DNA from: Pseudomonas sp. 14P_8.1_Bac3
GTDB lineage: Bacteria; Pseudomonadota; Gammaproteobacteria; Pseudomonadales; Pseudomonadaceae
Length of the DNA stretch: 64,000 nt
Assembly: GCF_025466085.1 (NCBI RefSeq)
Contig: NZ_JANLOD010000006.1
Span: 180,448-244,447 of the forward strand
Reading direction: 5' to 3'
Positions 8,543-16,339 of this stretch are shown here, one piece after another; the first letter of the stretch is position 1, and each line of letters begins with the position of its first letter. Made by a program: the position numbers and the translations under genes. The notes beneath the pieces are model-generated. The model was not told the DNA's origin. It searched no databases and saw only the letters and a list, made by a program, of their open reading frames with translations.

Positions 8543-9721
8543 ATGGCGCTCGACCCTCCAACGATGTTGACTCTTTCGATCGCCCTGGCAGCGGCCGCCG
8601 CGCTGTACCTGGCGATCGAGTGGCGCAGCGTCCGTGAACCTTCGCTGCTGTTCTGGAGCGCGGGGTTTGCCACGATTACCCTGGGCTCGACCCTCGCCCT
8701 GCTGCGCGGCAGCGGCCTGTTGCTGATCGGCATCTGGTTCGCCAACGGCCTGCTGGTGACGGCGCACTGGCTGTTCCTGCTGGGCGTCGCGCGGTTCACC
8801 CAGGCGCGCCTGTCTCCGGCCTGGTACCTGATTTTCGTCGCCTGGCTGGCCATGCTGTTGCTGCCGGACGAACCGTCGTGGTCAAAACTCATGCTGGTGG
8901 CCAATTCGCTGCTGGTCGCCCTGCCCACGCTAATGGCCAGTTTCCTCCTGCGACCCCACGGCCGCTCACTGAGTGTGGGCGCGGTGCAGCTGCGTTACGT
9001 GTTGCTGACCCACGGCCTGTTTTACCTCATCAAGGCGATATCGGTGGCCCTGCCGGGCACCCTGATCGATCTGGCGGCTTTCCGTGGCGAGATTATTCAG
9101 ATTTCACTGGTCGAGGGCGCGATGGCGATCATGCTGATCGCCCTGTCGATGACCGGCACCGAGCGCTACCGCCGGGAAGAACGCATCGCCCGGCTGGCGG
9201 CGCGCGATCCGCTGACCGCCCTGTACAACCGCCGCGCCCTGGAAGTGCGGGCCCCGCGTTTGCTGGCGGAGGTATCGAGCACTCGGCCCGGTGCGCTGCT
9301 GCTGATCGATATCGACAATTTCAAGCTGGTCAACGACTTCTACGGCCACACGGCCGGCGATCGTTTGCTGGTTTCGCTGAGTGAGATGATTCGTTCGGCC
9401 CTGCCTGATGGTGCACTGGCGGCCCGGTTGGGCGGTGACGAGTTCGTTATCCTGCTGAATGACGCATCGAGCGAGCGGATCGTCGGGCTGGGCAGCGCGT
9501 TGCGTGACCAGTTTCACCAGGCCGCCTCACAGACCTTCGTCACGCCTGAACCGGTGACCCTGAGCATCGGTGCCAGCCTGTTCAACCAGCCGCCTGCGAG
9601 TCTGGCGGCCCTGATTGAACAAGGCGACGCCGCGCTGTATGAATCCAAGCGCGGCGGACGCAACAGCATCCGTCTGGTGGACCGGACCCAGGCGGGCGAC
9701 GAACTGCAGCGGGCACGCTGA
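8543..9721 (+). CDS. Membrane diguanylate cyclase (GGDEF)
   Basis: 392 residues. Residues 1-210 hold six or so hydrophobic segments (LTLSIALAAAAALYLAI onward), giving a membrane sensor region with no named domain that I recognise. Residues 220-385 form a GGDEF domain: DPLTALYNRR, LLIDIDNFKLVNDFYGHTAG and the active-site loop LGGDEFVIL, intact and so probably active in making cyclic-di-GMP. The RxxD product-inhibition site expected just before the loop is not present. No EAL domain. A TACAAT hexamer at 8498-8503 could be its -10 box. Confidence 0.92.
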   Translation: MALDPPTMLTLSIALAAAAALYLAIEWRSVREPSLLFWSAGFATITLGSTLALLRGSGLLLIGIWFANGLLVTAHWLFLLGVARFTQARLSPAWYLIFVAWLAMLLLPDEPSWSKLMLVANSLLVALPTLMASFLLRPHGRSLSVGAVQLRYVLLTHGLFYLIKAISVALPGTLIDLAAFRGEIIQISLVEGAMAIMLIALSMTGTERYRREERIARLAARDPLTALYNRRALEVRAPRLLAEVSSTRPGALLLIDIDNFKLVNDFYGHTAGDRLLVSLSEMIRSALPDGALAARLGGDEFVILLNDASSERIVGLGSALRDQFHQAASQTFVTPEPVTLSIGASLFNQPPASLAALIEQGDAALYESKRGGRNSIRLVDRTQAGDELQRAR

Positions 9722-9829
9722 TCAGCTCCATACCCAGGTATGAATGATAGCGTCACAAATACCGCGTATCCTGTCCGGCATTTAGCCTCTCAATACGGCC
9801 TTTTTCGAGCCCTTTGCCAAGGAAGAACA

Positions 9830-10678
9830 ATGATCATTGCTTCAGCGTCAACAAATGCGGCGATGTCTGCCTATACCGCTGCCGTCGATACCAAGGCCAC
9901 CGCCGATGCGCAGCAGCGCGTCGCCCAGGATGATCAGGCCAAGGCAACCAACGAGGATTCGGTAAGCCTGTCGACGACCTCCACCGATTACAGCAACTCG
10001 ATTGCCGGTAACGCGCCGTTCTTCCCGGTTCGTTCGGGGATGAATGCCGACGCATTGGTCCTGGGTGCCTCCAAGCCGGGCGCGGTGTCCAGTTCCAAGG
10101 ACAAGACCTTCGCCGAAGTGGCCGCGGATGCCCGCAAGCGCATGGATGAAAAGTACGCGCTGATGACCGCCAGCGGCAAACCCTACACCGGCAGCGATGA
10201 AGACCGGAATGCGCTGATGGGCGATCTGGATCGCCGCTCGCTGAACGCGGTTGCGACCAATCAGGGCGGATCATTCACGGCGCAGGAGCAAGCTTCGGCA
10301 CAAGCCTTGATGCGCCAGCAAGCCCGCCTCGCCACCGGTTACTACAGCGGCCCGGCCGATCAGCAAAAGAACTGGAAAGACCCGTTCCTCAATGACCCTT
10401 TCGGCCGAGCCAGCGCCGCCCTCGATTTCATGGACAACATGAGTCCCGAAGAAAAAGCCACGCCGGAGTGGCTGTCGCAGCACCTATCGCTGGAAGCTGC
10501 ATTGAACCAGAGCGGCGGCACGGATCCCGCCGAGAAAAAAACCGGGCACTTCCACAACCTCGCTGAAATCCTCGCGGGCATCGTGACGGACGGCTCTGAC
10601 GAAGAACAGTCCAACGCCGCCAAAAACACTGATCCAAGCGCCGAGATTCTGAAAAAGCTGCAATCAATGACGGCCTGA
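9830..10678 (+). CDS. Conserved hypothetical protein, Ala/Asp/Ser-rich
   Basis: 282 residues from ATG 9830, preceded by AAGGAAGA; a longer frame from 9740 has no ribosome site. The protein has no membrane segment and no obvious signal peptide. The first 80 residues are low-complexity (Ala, Thr, Ser, Asp), the middle is helical with ARKRMDEKYALM, and there is a SALDFMDNMSPEEKATPEWLSQ-like stretch near residue 200. I do not recognise a family; proteins of this look occur in Pseudomonas as unknowns. It follows the cyclase by 108 bp and may be separately transcribed. Confidence 0.75.
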   Translation: MIIASASTNAAMSAYTAAVDTKATADAQQRVAQDDQAKATNEDSVSLSTTSTDYSNSIAGNAPFFPVRSGMNADALVLGASKPGAVSSSKDKTFAEVAADARKRMDEKYALMTASGKPYTGSDEDRNALMGDLDRRSLNAVATNQGGSFTAQEQASAQALMRQQARLATGYYSGPADQQKNWKDPFLNDPFGRASAALDFMDNMSPEEKATPEWLSQHLSLEAALNQSGGTDPAEKKTGHFHNLAEILAGIVTDGSDEEQSNAAKNTDPSAEILKKLQSMTA

Positions 10679-10730
10679 CGCCTGTGTTCCTTGCTGCGAT
10701 CGGACCTTGAATCTGGCGCAGTCGTCGAGG

Positions 10731-10833
10731 CCGCCCTCGCTGGCAGGCCAGCTCCCACAGGGGATGGTGGTGGGCACGGCACTCAGACACGACGCCAACC
10801 CACTGTAGGCGCTGGCTTGCTGGCGATTGGGCC
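10731..10833. repeat. REP pair (degenerate)
   Basis: GCTGGCAGGCCAGCTCCCACAG at about 10738-10759 and CTGTAGGCGCTGGCTTGCTGGC at about 10803-10824 are two REP-type palindromes in opposite orientation in a 200-bp gap between convergent genes. Confidence 0.65.
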
Positions 10834-10877
10834 TTGATTCTGGCGCTGCGGTCTCGTACGAATTCCGGGGTGGCACC

Positions 10878-11267
10878 CTACTCTTCCCGCCCTGTGCCTT
10901 CACGGTCGTGCTCATAGCGTCGGGTGAGCGGAAACGCTGGTAACCAGGATTCGCGCCGGCTGGTCCAGCTTTCGTACGTGGGCGTCAGTTGGTCAGGGGC
11001 ATCCAGGGATCCCAGGTTCACTTCCACTTCGTCATCACTGCGATTGAACACCGAAGAGCCGCAGCGCGGACAAAAAAACCGCCCGGCGTAATCACGGGTC
11101 TCGCCCTCGACTGTCACCGCACGCTCGGGAAATATCGCGGAGGCGTGAAACAGCGCCCCATGATGTTTGCGACAATCAAGACAGTGGCAAAGCCCCACCC
11201 GATAGGGACGCCCTGACGCTTCAATTCGGACATTGCCGCACAGGCATCCGCCCGTGTATCGGTCCAT
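10878..11267 (-). CDS. GFA/CENP-V family zinc protein
   Basis: 129 residues with the complete zinc-cysteine pattern of the GFA family: C8 and C10 (GGCLCG), C27, C29 and C32 (CHCLDC), and C66/C69 (CPRCGS). Annotated members are called glutathione-dependent formaldehyde-activating enzymes, but that activity is not established for most of them. ATG 11267 has a strong GAGGAGG site. Monocistronic, divergent from the Xre-RES operon. Confidence 0.92.
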   Translation of the reverse strand: MDRYTGGCLCGNVRIEASGRPYRVGLCHCLDCRKHHGALFHASAIFPERAVTVEGETRDYAGRFFCPRCGSSVFNRSDDEVEVNLGSLDAPDQLTPTYESWTSRRESWLPAFPLTRRYEHDREGTGREE

Positions 11268-11338
11268 GCTGCGCCTCCTCTGAAATCGAACAATCCAAGA
11301 CTGATAACGATAGCAGTGTCCACTGGTCGCACCGAACT

Positions 11339-11378
11339 TGCTCTATAGACGCTTTATGCCTATTTTTGAATCTATAGA
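11339..11378 (+). promoter_or_regulatory. Promoter and twin-palindrome operator of the Xre-RES operon
   Basis: Two identical 8-bp palindromes, TCTATAGA at 11342-11349 and 11371-11378, flank a candidate sigma-70 promoter: -35 TTGCTC (11339-11344) and -10 TATTTT (11361-11366), 16 bp apart. One palindrome overlaps the -35 and the other lies at about the transcription start. Their spacing of 29 bp is close to three helical turns, which suits autorepression by an Xre-type antitoxin dimer pair. Confidence 0.65.
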
Positions 11379-11398
11379 CTCAAAAAGAGGTCATAAAC

Positions 11399-11803
11399 AT
11401 GGCCGTTGCCCTCCAGCAACAAGCCTTTACCAAAAGCCAGTGCGTCACCGGCCTGCGGGCGGCTGTCGGCATCCTCGAAAAATGGTCGGCGTCCAGCGAT
11501 CAGGCGTGCCGTATACTGCGCATCTCCCGCAGCACCTACACCCGCGCGCGCCAGCGGGATCCCGACTGGGCGGTGGCACTGGATGCCGACCAGATGCAGC
11601 GCATCAGTTTCGTCCTCAACATTCACGCCGCCCTGCGTCTGGTGTTCGATAACCCGGAAAACGTCTACGGCTTCCCGTCGATGGCCAACAACAACGATTT
11701 TTTCAATGGCCGCTCGCCGCTCGAGATCATGGCGCAGGGTGACATGATTTCCCTGTATGAAACCTTCCGCCGCATCGACGTGCTGCGAGGCGCGCAATGG
11801 TGA
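11399..11803 (+). CDS. Xre/MbcA/ParS-type antitoxin (DUF2384)
   Basis: 134 residues. The N-terminal part carries a helix-turn-helix (CRILRISRSTYTRARQRD) and the C-terminal half is the DUF2384 toxin-binding domain (SFVLNIHAALRLVF, FNGRSPLEIMAQGDMISLYE, FRRIDVLRGAQW). ATG 11399 has AGAGG upstream. The stop overlaps the RES toxin start by 7 bases, giving the antitoxin-first, translationally coupled order of type II systems. It should neutralise the RES toxin and repress the operon through the TCTATAGA sites just upstream. Confidence 0.92.
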   Translation: MAVALQQQAFTKSQCVTGLRAAVGILEKWSASSDQACRILRISRSTYTRARQRDPDWAVALDADQMQRISFVLNIHAALRLVFDNPENVYGFPSMANNNDFFNGRSPLEIMAQGDMISLYETFRRIDVLRGAQW

Positions 11804-12489
11804 GGCTGGGCGACCTGGCCACACTGGCCGGCGAGCCAGTGCAGGCCTATCGGCTGGTCAATTCGAAGTTTCCTCCGGTGGCGTTGTTCGATGACGTGGC
11901 GGACGCAGACGAGTTCGAGGTGCTGTACCAAATCCAGGAACTCACCAACCCCCGGCTGAACAATGAAGTCGGACGCCTCGAGCTGATTCGCCGCAGTGAA
12001 ATCCCGTTCGGCATTCCCGGCTGCTCTTACGCGACCGCGCCGTTTACCCACGTCAACCCGGCGGGTTCACGGTTCAGCGATGGCAGTTTTGGGGTGCTGT
12101 ACCTGGCGGACACGATGGAAACGGCACTGGCTGAAGTGAAACATCACCAGAGCCTGTACTGGTCGAACGTCCCGAGCCTGAATTACGAGCGCTTCGTTTT
12201 CCGAGGGCTGTCCTGCGCGTTTGTGGAGATCGGGATGAAAGATGCGACGTCCATTTCGATGACCGACCCTGTTTATGATCCCGGCGATTACACCCATTCC
12301 CGTCATTTGGGGAAGTCAGTCAAAGACGCAGGTTGCCCAGGGTTGCGTTATCACTCGGTGCGAATGCGCGGCAGTCACTGCTGGGCATTGATGACGCCGA
12401 GACCGGTGCAGTCAGTGATTCAGGCCGCGCATTACGAGATGGTGTGGAATGGCCAGGTGACGAGCGTCAGTCAGATCAGGGAGGCTTGA
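11797..12489 (+). CDS. RES-domain toxin
   Basis: 230 residues with the RES fold: AYRLV near residue 18, GSRFSDGSFGVLYLADTMET and ALAEVKHH, containing the conserved Arg, Tyr and Glu of the family. RES toxins of studied Xre-RES pairs (for example in Pseudomonas putida and MbcT of mycobacteria) degrade NAD+, so this is probably an NAD-depleting toxin held in check by the upstream antitoxin. The gene is intact. The last ~60 residues (SVRMRGSHCWALMTPR) carry the usual final Ser region. Confidence 0.92.
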   Translation: MVRLGDLATLAGEPVQAYRLVNSKFPPVALFDDVADADEFEVLYQIQELTNPRLNNEVGRLELIRRSEIPFGIPGCSYATAPFTHVNPAGSRFSDGSFGVLYLADTMETALAEVKHHQSLYWSNVPSLNYERFVFRGLSCAFVEIGMKDATSISMTDPVYDPGDYTHSRHLGKSVKDAGCPGLRYHSVRMRGSHCWALMTPRPVQSVIQAAHYEMVWNGQVTSVSQIREA

Positions 12490-12610
12490 TTGGGGGGGAC
12501 TGTGAAGGTATCGCCTCGTATCGGGACGCGCTGTTCGTCTGATCAGCCGAATTCGTCATTGGGGCATGGGTCCAAAAGGCATCAGCGCTAACCCGCTCCG
12601 GAGATCCTCC

Positions 12611-13150
12611 ATGGCCAGCTCACCATCGACACAAACCCTGCTACTCGAACCCAACGCCTGGGTGCCGAACAACCCACACCTGCCGGTACTGATCTACCCC
12701 AAGGCCATTGCCATCCGGGGCAGCGACCCGGGTGCACTGTTCGAGAAGACCTTCAAGGCCAATGGCTGGCCGCCCCAGTGGCGATACGGGATCTATGACT
12801 TTCATCACTATCACAGTGAAGGTCATGAAGTGCTGGGCATCGCCCGAGGTCATGCGCACTTGATGTTGGGGGGGCCGGGCGGTCACGAGCTGGAGGTCCG
12901 CGCGGGTGATGTGTTGCTGCTGCCGGCAGGAACCGGCCACTGCAACCTCGGTTCCAGCGACGACTTTTTGGTGGTCGGCGCTTACCCGCCGGGGCAGCAC
13001 GCCGATATCTGCCGCGAAGCGCCGAGCGTCGCGCAACAGAAAAGCATCGACACGCTGCCGTTTCCCCAGCGCGATCCGGTTCAGAGCGAAGATGGCGCGG
13101 TCGGCCAATACTGGGTCAGCCCTGAGCGCTCGCCCTCGACTGAACCCTAG
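12611..13150 (+). CDS. Cupin-domain protein
   Basis: 179 residues from ATG 12611 (GGAG 8-9 bases upstream). The cupin barrel has motif 1 FHHYHSEGHEVLGIARGHAH and motif 2 AGDVLLLPAGTGHCNLG, so metal-binding histidines and a glutamate are present. The C-terminal tail ends in KSIDTLPFPQRDPVQ. This small single-cupin type is widespread and its substrate is unknown. It is followed by a long perfect hairpin that overlaps its stop codon. Confidence 0.85.
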   Translation: MASSPSTQTLLLEPNAWVPNNPHLPVLIYPKAIAIRGSDPGALFEKTFKANGWPPQWRYGIYDFHHYHSEGHEVLGIARGHAHLMLGGPGGHELEVRAGDVLLLPAGTGHCNLGSSDDFLVVGAYPPGQHADICREAPSVAQQKSIDTLPFPQRDPVQSEDGAVGQYWVSPERSPSTEP

Positions 13151-13185
13151 GGCATGTGGAGATCCGAACGATCTCCACATGCCCT
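13149..13185. terminator. Perfect 16-bp hairpin between convergent genes (no T-tract)
   Basis: Arms 13149-13164 (AGGGCATGTGGAGATC) and 13170-13185 are exact reverse complements around a 5-base loop CGAAC. It begins inside the cupin stop codon and ends 4 bases before the transporter stop. There is no T-run, so it is not a classical intrinsic terminator; it could protect both 3' ends or separate convergent transcription. Confidence 0.6.
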
Positions 13186-13189
13186 GCTC

Positions 13190-14863
13190 TCACGTGTGAT
13201 GAATGTCCCGATCCTTTGTTTCCGGCATGAAGAACGTGCCGAGAATGGCCGTCATCACCGCGATGACGATCGGATACCACAGCCCGTAGTAGATATCCCC
13301 GGTGGCCGCGACCATGGCGAACGCCACCGTTGGCAGGAAGCCGCCGAACCAGCCATTGCCGATGTGGTACGGCAGCGACATCGAGGTGTAGCGAATGCGT
13401 GCCGGGAACAGTTCCACCAGCCAGGCGGCAATCGGGCCGTAGACCATGGTCACGTAGATCACGAGGATCGTCAGCAGCAACAGCACCATCGGGTAGTTGG
13501 TTTTGGCCGGATCAGCTTTCTCGGGGTAGCCGGCGTCCTTGAGGGCGGTGCCGAGGCTTGCAGTGAAGGCATCGTTGCGGGTCTTGAAATCGGCCGCCGG
13601 CATGTTGCTGCCTTCGAAACTCTCGACCACTTTGCTGCCGATACGAACCTGCGCCACCGTGCCCGGCGCGGCTTTTTCGTTGGTGTAGGGAATGGCGCGC
13701 TTCGCCAGTACCGTCTTGGCGAGGTCGCAGGAGCTGGTGAATTTGGCCTTGCCCACCGGGTCGAACTGGAACGAGCACTGATCGGGATCGGCGACCACCG
13801 TAACCGGATTTTTCTCCTGGGCGATAAACACGTCGGGGTTACCGAACTGGGTTAATGCGTGGAAGATCGGGAAGTAGGTCACCGCCGCCAGAATGCACCC
13901 GGCCATGATGATGCCCTTGCGCCCGATGCGGTCGGACAGGCTGCCGAATATCACGAAGAACGGCGTACCGATCAGCAACGAACCGGCAATCAGCAGGTTG
14001 GCGGTCTGCGGATCGATCTTGAGGGTTTGCAGAAGGAAGAACAGCGCATAGAACTGCCCGGTGTACCACACGACCGCCTGGCCAGCAGTGCCGCCGAGCA
14101 GCGCCATGATCACGATCTTCAGGTTGTCCCAGCGCGCGAAAGATTCGGTCAGCGGCGCCTTGGATGCCTTGCCCTCGGCTTTCATCCTCAGGAACACCGG
14201 TGACTCGCTGAGTTGCAAGCGGATGTACACCGAGACGATCAGCAGCAGGATCGACAGCAGGAACGGAATCCGCCAGCCCCAGGCCTCGAAGGCTTCAGTG
14301 CCGAGCACCGTACGGCACGCCAGGATCACCAGCAGCGACAGGAACAGGCCGAGGGTCGCGGTGGTTTGAATCCACGAAGTGAAGAAGCCGCGCCGGTTCT
14401 TCGGTGCGTGCTCCGCCACATAGGTCGCCGCCCCGCCGTACTCTCCCCCCAGTGCCAGGCCCTGCAACAGGCGCAGGGTGATAAGAATGATTGGCGCTGC
14501 CACACCGATGGTCGCGTAGCCGGGCAGAAAACCGACGACCGCGGTGGAGATGCCCATGATGACAATGGTGATGAGGAAGGTGTGCTTGCGCCCGATCATG
14601 TCGCCCAAACGGCCGAACACGATGGCGCCAAAAGGTCGTACGGCAAACCCCGCGGCGAACGCGAGCAGCGCGAAGATGAATGACGTGGTCTCGTTGACAC
14701 CCGCGAAGAAATGCTTGGCGATGATCGCGGCGAGGGAGCCGTAGAGGTAGAAGTCGTACCATTCGAATACAGTGCCCAGGGACGAAGCAAAGATGACCTT
14801 GCGTTCCTCCTGGGTGATTCCGTGGTTGGGCGAATTGCCCGTGGTGGTGTCGATTGCGGCCAT
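13190..14863 (-). CDS. MFS transporter, metabolite:H+ symporter (MHS) type
   Basis: 557 residues; ATG 14863 with GGAGAAG upstream, chosen over an earlier frame start. Motifs: SSLGTVFEWYDFYLYGSL at TM1, RPFGAIVFGRLGDMIGRKHTF (MFS signature, loop 2-3), GGEYGGAATYVAEHAP (MHS-specific), and SDRIGRKG in the 8-9 loop. Between about residues 345 and 465 there is a large soluble insert before the last membrane segments, longer than in ProP or KgtP but known in some ~550-residue MHS members. Likely substrates are organic acids or betaines. It neighbours the betaine-type binding protein but is separated by 373 bp and a terminator. Confidence 0.88.
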   Translation of the reverse strand: MAAIDTTTGNSPNHGITQEERKVIFASSLGTVFEWYDFYLYGSLAAIIAKHFFAGVNETTSFIFALLAFAAGFAVRPFGAIVFGRLGDMIGRKHTFLITIVIMGISTAVVGFLPGYATIGVAAPIILITLRLLQGLALGGEYGGAATYVAEHAPKNRRGFFTSWIQTTATLGLFLSLLVILACRTVLGTEAFEAWGWRIPFLLSILLLIVSVYIRLQLSESPVFLRMKAEGKASKAPLTESFARWDNLKIVIMALLGGTAGQAVVWYTGQFYALFFLLQTLKIDPQTANLLIAGSLLIGTPFFVIFGSLSDRIGRKGIIMAGCILAAVTYFPIFHALTQFGNPDVFIAQEKNPVTVVADPDQCSFQFDPVGKAKFTSSCDLAKTVLAKRAIPYTNEKAAPGTVAQVRIGSKVVESFEGSNMPAADFKTRNDAFTASLGTALKDAGYPEKADPAKTNYPMVLLLLTILVIYVTMVYGPIAAWLVELFPARIRYTSMSLPYHIGNGWFGGFLPTVAFAMVAATGDIYYGLWYPIVIAVMTAILGTFFMPETKDRDIHHT

Positions 14864-15236
14864 GAGTCTTCTCCGTCTTGCTCTTGTTGTAGGCCGAAGC
14901 ACCTCACTACCACTGCCGCACCCAGGCCCTGGGGCTGAAGTCATCGGACTACGGAATGCACAAAGCCTGGCAACAGGCTGACCGCCTCACATCACTGCAC
15001 GGTTTCCTGAAGCATAATCACCTTCGCGCAGATATCCACTCGCCCGCCTGTGCAGACTCGAACGGATGCGCAGGACCCGCCCCTCTGCCGCCGTATTCAA
15101 AAAAGAAGCCCGGCACCATCCGCCGGGCTTTTTCGGTCCGCGCTGATCAAGGACGGCCTGCATGGCCAGGCCTTGATCCGCGCCACCGGGGATTTGTGCA
15201 TCGTAAATCGGTGACCGTTCTTCGTCGGCCGTTCCA
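14864..15236. other. 373-bp gene-free gap
   Basis: Holds the MFS promoter region near the right side of its start, the terminator at 15106-15133 and a second imperfect hairpin whose outer arms GATCAAGG (15145-15152) and CCTTGATC (15171-15178) pair around a GC-rich middle. No gene was seen. Confidence 0.6.
15106..15133 (-). terminator. Intrinsic terminator of the betaine-binding-protein gene
   Basis: AAGCCCGGC (15106-15114), 7-base loop, GCCGGGCTT (15122-15130) followed by TTT; on the minus strand the stem is followed by TCTTTTTT. It can act in both directions and lies just past the end of the minus-strand gene. Confidence 0.8.
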
Positions 15237-16142
15237 TCAAGGCTGTACGCTGCTGACAGACTGCGCGCCCTTCTCGAACATCGCCTCGAAACGCGGCTTG
15301 TTGGCAGCGTAATAAGCGGCCACCACCTGGTCGGCAGAGCTTTGACGTGCCTGCATCATCAGCGCTTCCAGGTCCGCCTGGGGCACCGAGTAATGGGCGA
15401 AAAAGTACGCCACTTCCGGGTACTCCTGGCTGAAGCCTTTACGCGCCATCGCGTGAATCTGCTCGGCGCCGCCAAAGATCTTCTTCGGATCGTCCAGGTA
15501 ACGCAGTGGGTACTTGGAGAACATCCAGTGCGGGCTCCAGGCATTGACCAACGACCACTTGCCGCGTTTGAGGTTGCGGTCCAGTTCGTTGAGCATGCCG
15601 GCTTCCGACGAGGCCACGAGCTTGTAACCGTCGAGCTTGTACTCCTCGATCGCCTTCACCGTGAGCTTGTACTGGCCATTGCCGACTTCCGAGGTGAGGA
15701 TCTTGCCGTCAAGCCTGGCCCTGACCTCCGGCTTATTGAGGTCTTCCACACTCGCCACTTCGCTCACAGGCACCGACGTCGGCACCGTCATGCCGATACG
15801 TCCCTCGTAAAGCACACCGAGGTCTTCGAGCCGGTCCTGGTATTTGTCGTAGAACGCCTTGTGGGTGATGGGCAGCCAGACCATCGGGATCAGGTCGATG
15901 TTGCCGTTGGCCAGCGCCTGGAACTGAATGCCGATGTCGGCCATCACCAGTTTCACCGGCTGCTTGAGGTGTTCCTGCAACGCGGCGGTGGCGAGCTTGA
16001 CGGTGATTTCGGTGTCGGACCAGTTGACCCAACCGATGCGCACGGGCTTGGGTTCGTCCGCGTGGGCCAGCGCCGCGGTGGCTCCGAGCACCAGTCCGAG
16101 AAGGCAGGCACAGGCTGTATTTCGATACGAATGAGCGTTCAT
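15237..16142 (-). CDS. Glycine-betaine/choline-type ABC substrate-binding protein (OpuAC/ProX family)
   Basis: 301 residues; ATG 16142 with AGGAAG upstream. A signal peptide (about 1-28, ALAHA) precedes an OpuAC-type domain: VRIGWVNWSDTEITVKLA, GIQFQALANGNIDLIPMVWLP, LTSEVGNGQYKLTVKAIEEY, and LVNAWSPHWMFSKYPLRYLDD with the tryptophans that form the quaternary-amine aromatic box. It is an orphan binding protein, as with the CbcX, BetX and CaiX proteins of pseudomonads that share one CbcWV core transporter. The divergent neighbour is a dimethylglycine/N-methylproline demethylase-like gene, so the ligand is probably a betaine such as proline betaine. Confidence 0.88.
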   Translation of the reverse strand: MNAHSYRNTACACLLGLVLGATAALAHADEPKPVRIGWVNWSDTEITVKLATAALQEHLKQPVKLVMADIGIQFQALANGNIDLIPMVWLPITHKAFYDKYQDRLEDLGVLYEGRIGMTVPTSVPVSEVASVEDLNKPEVRARLDGKILTSEVGNGQYKLTVKAIEEYKLDGYKLVASSEAGMLNELDRNLKRGKWSLVNAWSPHWMFSKYPLRYLDDPKKIFGGAEQIHAMARKGFSQEYPEVAYFFAHYSVPQADLEALMMQARQSSADQVVAAYYAANKPRFEAMFEKGAQSVSSVQP

Positions 16143-16241
16143 CAGGCGGCTTCCTGTTTTGCGGTGATTGGCAGGTTGTCTTCGGCTTCCCAGCACCCTT
16201 TCAAGCCTGATCTTATCGGCGGCTTTTGGCTCGCGCAAGCA

Positions 16242-16295
16242 AAATGTACATAGGTGTCTACGGTCATTGACACCTATGTACATTTACCCTAGTTT
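16242..16295 (+). promoter_or_regulatory. 44-bp perfect palindrome overlapping a sigma-70 promoter
   Basis: Arms 16242-16258 (AAATGTACATAGGTGTC) and 16269-16285 are exact 17-bp reverse complements with a 10-bp spacer. The right arm covers a consensus -35 TTGACA (16267-16272); a TAGTTT -10 follows at 16290-16295 after 17 bp, directed at the demethylase-like gene. Each arm contains TGTACA, centres 32 bp apart. This is best read as a repressor operator, probably for the nearby TetR protein, whose own upstream region repeats the TGTACAT core. Confidence 0.75.
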
Positions 16296-16339
16296 CGTAG
16301 TCGCCGAGCCTGATGAAGCCCACTTTGGAGCGCACCACG

